Source: CAIVAT01 sp037141055 (GTDB taxonomy: Bacteria; Bacteroidota; Bacteroidia; Bacteroidales; FEN-979). Taken from it: DNA of 10,963 nucleotides. Position 1 is the first letter of the stretch, and every line of letters starts with the position of its first letter. The position numbers and the translations under genes are program-made. Where the stretch lies: assembly GCA_037141055.1 (NCBI GenBank), contig JBAXDH010000123.1:1-10963 (forward strand), written 5' to 3'. Positions 6,919 through 10,963 of the stretch are shown here, piece by piece. The notes beneath the pieces were generated by a model that saw only the letters and a program-made list of their open reading frames with translations, ran no database searches and was not told the DNA's origin.

Positions 6919-7035
6919 TTATATCCCCAAATAGCAAAGCGGGATCAGCGGAATCAGATAGCCATAGCCGTAGACTTTGACTGATAAATAAATCAGGCAG
7001 CTGCAAAACAAAGCAACCCTTACCCCGTTCTATTA
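6919..7035 (-). pseudogene. Possible membrane-hairpin segment of the second PH/SHOCT copy
   Basis: Reading the minus strand toward the stop at 6919 gives two hydrophobic runs, VALFCSCLIYLSV and YGYLIPLIPLCYL, joined by a short KV linker. Proteins that combine a bacterial PH-like domain with SHOCT usually carry a membrane hairpin before the PH strands. The segment sits directly upstream of the linker/SHOCT fragment but in another frame, as expected if the middle of the gene was deleted. The match is by hydrophobic pattern and position only. Confidence 0.35.
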
Positions 7036-7054
7036 GTGACTGATCCCGAAAGCG

Positions 7055-7963
7055 ATGCGCTACATTGCACTTATACTGGGGATTCTTCTGCTGCCATCCC
7101 AGTTTCCGGCAAATTTCATAAAAACAGCAGTTCCTGCCACAAGGGACCACAAGAAGGTTATCAGCTATGCCTGCCCGGAGCTGACAATCCCGTTATATTT
7201 CAAAACACTCATACGCAACCACGCCCAGGACTTCGCTGCACCGGACAGCGCGGTGTTCAACAGCGTTTGCAGCCAGTTTGACCTGGATCCTGCCGATTCG
7301 GGCAACAAGTCAACATTCTACACCCTGGATATCCTGCATAAGTTATTTACTGCCAAGACCTGCTCCGACGGTTCGCGTGGCGACATCCTGAACATTCCCT
7401 ACCTGTGGCACTGGACTGAACCCAATCCAAGGCACAACATATACTTCACCGAAAACGGGAAGCCGCTCACTTCTGTCCGTCATCCCAAGGGGTTTGAAAA
7501 ATACGCAACCTGGGCGGACATCGACAGAACGCCATATGTGTTCCTGACCGATCTGCTCGCTCCTGAGCCAAGGTATTATTCCGCCGCGTATGACACATTT
7601 TCAACCTTTGGCTGGTGCAGTGAGCGGGAAATGGCATTTGTCAGCCTGACCACGCTGATGGGATATAAATCGTTTGTCATTGCCCCCGGGAACCATAGCT
7701 GGACCGAACTGGATGTGACGATGAAACTGAGATCAGGCGGAACAAGGCAGCTCCTGGTAACCGCCGACAACACCTTTGACCAATTGTCGTGGACCGAATC
7801 TGATCCGGGCGATCGGACTTCCCGCTACAACAGCAACGCTCATTCAGGTTCGGTCCTGAAAAGCCTGAAATCCTTCGTGGTCTCTTCACCGGCGTCGAAC
7901 CGGATTGAAGAAGAGGTTGTCAGATATCTGGAAAATAATCTGGCTCTCTGTCGAAAAGACTAA
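7055..7963 (+). CDS. Exported transglutaminase-like (papain-fold) protein, function unknown
   Basis: A 302-residue protein with a signal peptide (MRYIALILGILLLPS, cleavage probably near residue 19). The central segment has the order expected of a transglutaminase-like cysteine catalytic core: GWCSEREMAFVSLTTLMGY with Cys188 at the start of a helix, APGNHSWTEL with His214, and VTADNTFD with Asp238 in the position where the family has an Asp-Pro-Thr turn. This suggests an extracytoplasmic thiol hydrolase or a non-catalytic protein-binding relative, perhaps acting on peptides or cell-wall peptides. That is inference, since the rest of the protein is unrecognised. Base composition and codon choice look more G/C-rich than in the ELWxxDGT gene or the spacers, a possible sign of separate origin. 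The start at 7055 is the one that opens the signal peptide; no Shine-Dalgarno sequence is seen. Transcription probably starts within the remnant region upstream. Confidence 0.7.
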   Translation: MRYIALILGILLLPSQFPANFIKTAVPATRDHKKVISYACPELTIPLYFKTLIRNHAQDFAAPDSAVFNSVCSQFDLDPADSGNKSTFYTLDILHKLFTAKTCSDGSRGDILNIPYLWHWTEPNPRHNIYFTENGKPLTSVRHPKGFEKYATWADIDRTPYVFLTDLLAPEPRYYSAAYDTFSTFGWCSEREMAFVSLTTLMGYKSFVIAPGNHSWTELDVTMKLRSGGTRQLLVTADNTFDQLSWTESDPGDRTSRYNSNAHSGSVLKSLKSFVVSSPASNRIEEEVVRYLENNLALCRKD

Positions 7964-7972
7964 ATTATGCAC

Positions 7973-7980
7973 TATCTTTG
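7973..7980 (+). promoter_or_regulatory. Candidate Bacteroidota promoter -7 element
   Basis: TATCTTTG matches the TAnnTTTG -7 consensus exactly. It begins 10 bp after the stop of the transglutaminase-like gene. No clear TTTG/TTG was found at the ideal -33 distance, so strength is uncertain. Transcription would start near 7985-7990 and run into the structured region 8012-8078, far ahead of the next start at 8149. Confidence 0.4.
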
Positions 7981-7984
7981 CTTC

Positions 7985-8080
7985 AGCATCACGATTCCTT
8001 AAATGGAAGCCAACCGAGCCTCGAACGCCACGGTGGCAAAACGATGTGGACTTACGGTCAAAAGGGTTCGGTTTTTTTAT
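7985..8080 (+). ncRNA. Candidate small RNA or structured leader
   Basis: Downstream of a TATCTTTG promoter-like element, AACCGAGCC (8012-8020) can pair with GGTTCGGTT (8065-8073), nine pairs including one G-U, closing a multi-part loop. Inside it GCCA/TGGC (8027-8030/8034-8037) forms a small hairpin. A run of seven T residues (8072-8078) starts inside the right arm, as in an intrinsic terminator. The transcript would be about 90 nt. It could equally be an attenuator-like leader for the gene at 8149, or just a terminator for the preceding gene. A weak resemblance of parts to a tRNA (TGGACTTACGGTC, GGGTTCG) is noted, but no cloverleaf forms. Confidence 0.3.
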
Positions 8081-8148
8081 TTCCCCCCTTTCCCACTCCG
8101 CTGAATTTTTCTGATGCAATGATGTTAAACACTTAAAATCATTGTATT

Positions 8149-8610
8149 ATGGAAACAAAAAATGAAAAGTCGAGTCAATCCCTGACAAAACTGGTGAAAA
8201 TCATCAGTGCCGGAGCAGTTGTTTTATTGCTGTTCCAACTCCCGCTATCGGGTTTCTCCCAAATCTACCTGGGATACACCGTTCAAGAACTTATAAGGGA
8301 GCATCCCGATACCAACCTGACCCTGAATGTGGATTCCTCAGGGTTCAGATATGCCAAACTGCACTTTAAGTCCGGAATTATCGTCTACCTGTTCAATGAT
8401 TCGACCGACAGGGTCAATGTATGCCTTCACTACACCAATCTACAGGGTGAAATTAAAGGTCTGGTAAGGGTATGCAGTGAAAAGTATACTGCCACATCGG
8501 AGAACCACTGGACCTTTCCACTCAATGACGGCAAGTTGGGCTACATCTGGTTGAAGTACTTTGAAGAAGACGGGATATACGCCTTCATCTATTCCGATCG
8601 CGAGCTGTAA
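8149..8610 (+). CDS. Exported protein of unknown function, 153 aa
   Basis: I do not recognise a family. The protein has a positively charged N-terminus (residues 1-17), a hydrophobic segment at about 18-36 (KIISAGAVVLLLFQLPLSGF) and a probable signal-peptidase site before Gln38. The mature ~115 residues alternate hydrophobic and polar residues as in a small beta-sandwich or cystatin-like fold (RYAKLHFKSGIIVYLF, GLVRVCSEKY, GYIWLKYF, IYAFIYSD). Two cysteines near residues 91 and 109 could form a disulfide. The ATG at 8149 is the only start that keeps the export signal. The upstream gene ends 185 bp before, with a candidate transcript in between; the zinc-ribbon gene follows after a 149-bp gap, so no tight operon is evident. 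Confidence 0.7.
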   Translation: METKNEKSSQSLTKLVKIISAGAVVLLLFQLPLSGFSQIYLGYTVQELIREHPDTNLTLNVDSSGFRYAKLHFKSGIIVYLFNDSTDRVNVCLHYTNLQGEIKGLVRVCSEKYTATSENHWTFPLNDGKLGYIWLKYFEEDGIYAFIYSDREL

Positions 8611-8759
8611 CACCGAACCGTATGGGCAATCAAACTTAATCCCGGGCTGCCGTCAGGGATGACCTGCCTGTGAGCGAATGTTTGATATGATTCCCTGCCG
8701 GGAAGGTGATCATCAGTAAGAAATTGAATTTGAGTTATTAACCTTATAAACACCTTGAA
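8611..8759. other. Spacer with no recognised feature
   Basis: No gene or clear promoter is visible. A short stem TCCC/GGGA is possible around 8692-8703, but no T-run follows. The leader before the start at 8760 is A/T-rich and has no Shine-Dalgarno sequence. Confidence 0.4.
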
Positions 8760-9140
8760 ATGGAAACAACAACTTATAAATGCGAAGATTGCGGATGGAT
8801 CGGTTCAGAACCCAGGCGGTTCTGCGTAAGTTCTGGTCATTCCAGCAACCCCATAAGGTATCTGTGTCCGGATTGCGCAAAAACAGGAAAATACAGCAGT
8901 ATTAAACTCTTTCACATCGTTCCAAGGGATGCCTATTACGAAATAACCAATCCAAAGCATCTTTTCGAGGGATTTTGCCTGCCGCATATTCTGAATTGCC
9001 ACAAAGGATTGGAGAATCCGATGCTGAACGATAATAAACTCAAATATTTGGAAAAGCATTCAGGGCCTGATCGCAATATGGTCACGCGATGGTATCGAAA
9101 AAAAGATGTCGATGCGTTTATCAAGGCGGTCAATGGATGA
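8760..9140 (+). CDS. Zinc-ribbon protein of unknown function, 126 aa
   Basis: Not assigned to a named family. The N-terminal 40 residues form a zinc-ribbon pattern: C8-x2-C11 (YKCEDCGW) and C36-x2-C39 (YLCPDC). C22 and H27 lie between them, and the basic loop has RR at residues 19-20. A second cluster, C73-x2-H76-x3-C80-H81 (GFCLPHILNCH), could bind another metal ion. The C-terminus (EKHSGPDRNMVTRWYRKKDVDAFIKAV) is basic and probably helical. There is no signal peptide, so it is probably cytosolic; nucleic-acid or protein binding is possible but not shown. The start at 8760 gives the first zinc knuckle immediately. It may be transcribed with the gene at 8149, but the gap is 149 bp. Confidence 0.7.
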   Translation: METTTYKCEDCGWIGSEPRRFCVSSGHSSNPIRYLCPDCAKTGKYSSIKLFHIVPRDAYYEITNPKHLFEGFCLPHILNCHKGLENPMLNDNKLKYLEKHSGPDRNMVTRWYRKKDVDAFIKAVNG

Positions 9141-9201
9141 TGTTCTGAAACGACGCAAGGCAAATTTCAACCATTTGTAAACCTTAAATCCAATGTTATG
9201 A

Positions 9202-9293
9202 TGGACAGGCCGGTGGAGTTAACCATCCCTGTACGATTCTCATTGACCCCTCTTATACATTGATTGTTAAAAGGTTAAGCTGGTCAATCAAAA
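9202..9293. repeat. 92-bp direct repeat, left copy (R1)
   Basis: This segment matches 10558-10649 over 92 bases without gaps and with about ten substitutions. A 38-base core (9222-9259) is identical to 10578-10615. Near its ends it contains TTAACCA and TGGTCAA, related to the TTGACCA/TGGTCAA inverted pair of the other copy. No open frame of note occupies it, apart from the end of a 39-codon minus-strand reading. Confidence 0.9.
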
Positions 9294-9372
9294 TCGGCTG
9301 AAAGTGATCAATGGCATCGGCTTGTCCACTCTGAAGGTTTTCAAATATTTCAGTTGCTTCGGCAGGTTCCAT
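9253..9372 (-). CDS. Possible 39-aa small protein, probably truncated
   Basis: A minus-strand ATG at 9372-9370 starts 7 bp after the FG-GAP gene's stop (9382-9380) and reads MEPAEATEIFENLQSGQ and onward to a TAA inside repeat R1. The tight spacing and plausible codons suggest a translationally coupled downstream gene whose 3' end was replaced when R1 arrived. The last 14 codons lie in the repeat. The corresponding codons in the other repeat differ mainly by amino-acid-changing substitutions, so that part is not under coding constraint. No family recognised. Confidence 0.3.
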   Translation of the reverse strand: MEPAEATEIFENLQSGQADAIDHFQPILIDQLNLLTINV

Positions 9373-9379
9373 TTTATCA

Positions 9380-10183
9380 TTATTTCAACTTAATGCTTCG
9401 CTCCACAACATTGCTCCAGGCGCAGCAACTCCCTTGAATATATTCAGCAGGTATGTTGTTTTTTGGATTGTCTGAAGTATAGTTGTCGACGGATTCCCGA
9501 ATAATGGCATACCCCTGTTTCGCCTTGTCGATTTCGATCATAACAATCCCTGATTCTCTCATATTATAGGTATTGGAAATCGGTTCACATACCTGTTGCC
9601 AATGATTTTTGCGAAAAGCATAAACCTCATATATCCTACAGTCACTTGTGAACCAGCCTGGCAGCAAGCCGATCTCATCTCTCCCGTCACAGTTGATATC
9701 GCCTTCATTTTTCAAAAAACCCATCGGGCAATAATCAACAAATAAAGGTTTTATTTTAGCATTTGAAAACAAAATGACACCCTTGCAATCCTTTTCTTTC
9801 GCCTTGTCCTGGCATCGCTGGTATTTATCATAATCTTTCTCTAACCAGGCAAACTCAGCAGTTTTATCGCCGTCGAAGTCCCCTTTAATGGTATCGGCAG
9901 TTGGATATCCTTTTATGGAATTGACATATTCAGGCATTCCTTCCCGTCGTTGATTCGGCCTGACCACAACATATTTGATTTCTCTTATAAGTTTTCCATC
10001 CGGTGAAATAATAACATACGAAGAGCTATCGGCTGTGACTATTTTTGTCGGCACACTGTTGGATGTTGTTAAATTTCTTCGTTCCAGTCTAATATGTATA
10101 ACCGCAGCGGCAACCCCGATTAGTAAAAACAGAATTCCGATGTAAATAAGTCCGATTTTGAATGGATTCAACCCTGGTTTCAT
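9380..10183 (-). CDS. Membrane-anchored protein with FG-GAP-like calcium loops
   Basis: The ATG at 10183-10181 is preferred over an in-frame TTG at 10192, giving 267 residues. One N-terminal membrane segment (about residues 9-31, FKIGLIYIGILFLLIGVAAAV) is followed by RLERR, indicating an anchored protein with an extracytoplasmic body. Two loops of the DxDGD type are present: GDFDGDKTAEFAWL (101-114) and GDINCDGRDEIGLL (161-174). They resemble FG-GAP/VCBS repeats, which bind calcium within beta-propeller blades and mediate adhesion or ligand binding. Only two units are seen, too few for a full propeller, so it may be a partial domain or an oligomer. Cysteine content is high (about nine, including GSCC near the end), consistent with disulfides. 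The gene has its own promoter-like element at 10363-10392 and lies between the direct repeats. Function unknown. Confidence 0.75.
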   Translation of the reverse strand: MKPGLNPFKIGLIYIGILFLLIGVAAAVIHIRLERRNLTTSNSVPTKIVTADSSSYVIISPDGKLIREIKYVVVRPNQRREGMPEYVNSIKGYPTADTIKGDFDGDKTAEFAWLEKDYDKYQRCQDKAKEKDCKGVILFSNAKIKPLFVDYCPMGFLKNEGDINCDGRDEIGLLPGWFTSDCRIYEVYAFRKNHWQQVCEPISNTYNMRESGIVMIEIDKAKQGYAIIRESVDNYTSDNPKNNIPAEYIQGSCCAWSNVVERSIKLK

Positions 10184-10557
10184 TTGCGTCAATTATTTTG
10201 TGAAATTCATCTTCGTCATTGCTGCCATTATTTCTCGTCAATTTGGGTGTTTTTAACTGAATCAGTGGACATTACATCCGGCCAGAAATATCGACAGGAT
10301 GATAACCAGAAGGGAATGACTTTTTCCTTACTGTTTTATAATAATTTACAACTGTAGACGGGTAAAGTTAGAGCATAAAACTCCAATGTCAAGAAAAAAG
10401 TGTTTTATCTTTTCACACGGCAACAAAAAAAACCTTTATCACGGCGAATTCCAAATATATGGTTAGGGCCTGGTTATATGTCAGGGTGGCCTTTCTCATC
10501 GGCAGTGGGTTGAAAATCAGTGTGACAGTCTCATTTTTCTCGCAGCGCTCACTTAAC
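10184..10557. other. Gene-free region upstream of the FG-GAP protein gene
   Basis: No credible coding region on either strand. It contains the minus-strand promoter candidate at 10363-10392, which would give a leader of about 170 nt, and A/T-rich runs. The segment between the promoter and repeat R2 (10393-10557) shows no recognised feature. Confidence 0.5.
10363..10392 (-). promoter_or_regulatory. Candidate Bacteroidota promoter (TTG-N19-TAACTTTA)
   Basis: On the minus strand TTG (10392-10390) is followed by a 19-nt spacer and TAACTTTA (10370-10363). This fits the Bacteroidota -33/-7 arrangement (TTG/TTTG, 19-20 nt, TAnnTTTG) with only the last base differing. The start site would be near 10355, about 170 nt upstream of the FG-GAP gene. 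Confidence 0.5.
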
Positions 10558-10649
10558 TGGACAATCCGGTGGAGTTGACCATCCCTGTACGATTCTCATT
10601 GACCCCTCTTATACAGTGGTTGTTAAAGGGGTAAGGTGGTCAACCAGAA
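10558..10649. repeat. 92-bp direct repeat, right copy (R2)
   Basis: The partner of the repeat at 9202-9293. Its internal inverted pair GTTGACCA (10574-10581) and TGGTCAAC (10637-10644) is intact here, unlike in R1. It lies just beyond the terminator of the tRNA unit. TGGTCAA-type motifs with CCGG nearby resemble ends of some IS21-type elements in Bacteroidota, so it may be a transposon-end remnant; this is inference. Confidence 0.9.
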
Positions 10650-10660
10650 CTATTACAACG

Positions 10661-10692
10661 AAAAAAACCTTGCAAATCATTGATTTACAAGG
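10661..10692 (-). terminator. Rho-independent terminator of the tRNA unit
   Basis: On the minus strand CCTTGTAAATCA and TGATTTGCAAGG (10692-10668) form a near-perfect 12-pair hairpin with one wobble. Seven T residues follow (10667-10661). It begins 18 bp after the 3' end of tRNA-Pro, the expected place. Confidence 0.9.
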
Positions 10693-10709
10693 CTTTTGAT
10701 TTTACTATG

Positions 10710-10784
10710 TCGGGGTAGCAAGATTCGAACTTGCGACCTCCTGCTCCCAAAGCAGGCGCGATAACCGTGCTACGCTATACCCCG
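10710..10784 (-). tRNA. tRNA-Pro (anticodon TGG)
   Basis: A full cloverleaf can be drawn on the minus strand. The acceptor stem pairs CGGGGTA with TACCCCG, followed by discriminator A. The D arm contains the GGTTATCGC region. The anticodon stem CCTGC/GCAGG encloses TTTGGGA, so the anticodon is TGG, reading proline CCA and related codons. The T arm is CGCAAGTTCGAATCTTGC-like. No CCA is encoded at the 3' end, so it must be added post-transcriptionally. Confidence 0.95.
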
Positions 10785-10910
10785 AAAGATAATGGGAAAT
10801 GATAAATTAATAATGAAGAACGATCGAATGCCAAATCCCTGAAATCTGATTGCTATGCAAAGGTAAGATTATATAAGGACTTTCGCGATTTTAATTTTTA
10901 ATCAATCCTG

Positions 10911-10963
10911 CGGAGAAGGGGGGATTCGAACCCCCGGTACAGTTTCCCGTACGACAGTTTAGC
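10911..10963 (-). tRNA. tRNA-Ser (anticodon GCT), 3' part, cut by the window edge
   Basis: Minus-strand reading gives GCTAA followed by stem ACTGT. Next come a long variable arm (GTAC GGGAAACT GTAC), the T arm GGGGG-TTCGAAT-CCCCC, acceptor half CTTCTCC and discriminator G. The long variable arm with G discriminator indicates serine. The position of GCT directly before AA and the 3' anticodon stem gives anticodon GCT. The 5' half lies beyond position 10963. CCA is not encoded. It is in the same orientation as, and probably cotranscribed with, tRNA-Pro. Confidence 0.88.

Noticed and set aside
6896..7150. Minus-strand 144-codon reading as one intact protein ending in the SHOCT fragment
   Set aside because: Its N-terminal part overlaps the signal peptide of the transglutaminase-like gene and has no recognisable domain; only the PH/SHOCT-derived part is supported.
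8020..8073. Degraded tRNA-Leu inside the candidate small RNA
   Set aside because: Short stretches resemble anticodon-arm and T-loop sequence, but no acceptor stem or cloverleaf can be formed.
7886..8119. Open frames on both strands across the 7886-8119 spacer
   Set aside because: They overlap the end of the transglutaminase-like gene, show no domain or signal peptide, and coincide with the structured, T-run-containing region.
10184..10192. TTG start for the FG-GAP protein at 10192
   Set aside because: An ATG lies three codons downstream and gives the same membrane segment; TTG has no extra support such as a ribosome-binding site.

Overview
The window looks like chromosomal DNA of a Bacteroidota bacterium, probably an environmental Bacteroidales/Marinilabiliales-type lineage (lineage is inference). 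The evidence is a C-terminal type IX secretion (Por) sorting domain on an ELWxxDGT-repeat protein, start codons without Shine-Dalgarno sequences, -7 elements of the TAnnTTTG type, moderate G+C with long AT-rich spacers, and a secreted sulfatase. It reads as an accessory region: single genes in loose order, separated by decayed gene and transposon remnants, with no long operon.

Layout. 23-340 is a single-domain rhodanese, followed by a ~390 bp spacer rich in inverted repeats. 732-2342 is a secreted ELWxxDGT-repeat protein with a type IX sorting tail. 2497-3990 is a cytosolic M19-like metallo-dipeptidase/amidohydrolase with an altered metal motif. 4020-4608 holds, on the minus strand, a PH-like/SHOCT gene broken by an internal deletion, then three 20-bp tandem repeats and a rho-independent terminator. 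4744-4996 is the 3' end of a decayed IS3-type transposase. 5012-6592 is a secreted formylglycine-type sulfatase. 6743-7035 is a second, more decayed copy of the PH/SHOCT gene. 7055-7963 is a secreted protein with a transglutaminase-like Cys-His-Asp core. 7973-8080 is a candidate promoter plus structured transcript. 8149-8610 and 8760-9140 are small unrecognised proteins, one exported and one a zinc-ribbon protein. On the minus strand, 9380-10183 is a membrane-anchored protein with FG-GAP-like calcium loops. It lies between two 92-bp direct repeats exactly 1356 bp apart (9202-9293 and 10558-10649). The right end is a minus-strand tRNA unit: tRNA-Ser(GCT), cut by the window edge, and tRNA-Pro(TGG), followed by a strong terminator.

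How the genes fit together. Most products appear to act outside the cytoplasm (ELWxxDGT protein, sulfatase, transglutaminase-like protein, 153-aa exported protein, FG-GAP protein). This fits a surface or scavenging lifestyle, but no pathway is complete: there is no SusC/D pair, glycoside hydrolase or sulfatase-maturing enzyme in the window. The two PH/SHOCT remnants in the same orientation on either side of the IS3 remnant and sulfatase suggest that this block was inserted into, or rearranged within, an older tandem pair. I saw no complete new multi-gene system. The observations most worth checking are the altered M19 metal motif, the transglutaminase-like protein, the paired repeats, and the candidate small RNA at 7973-8080.
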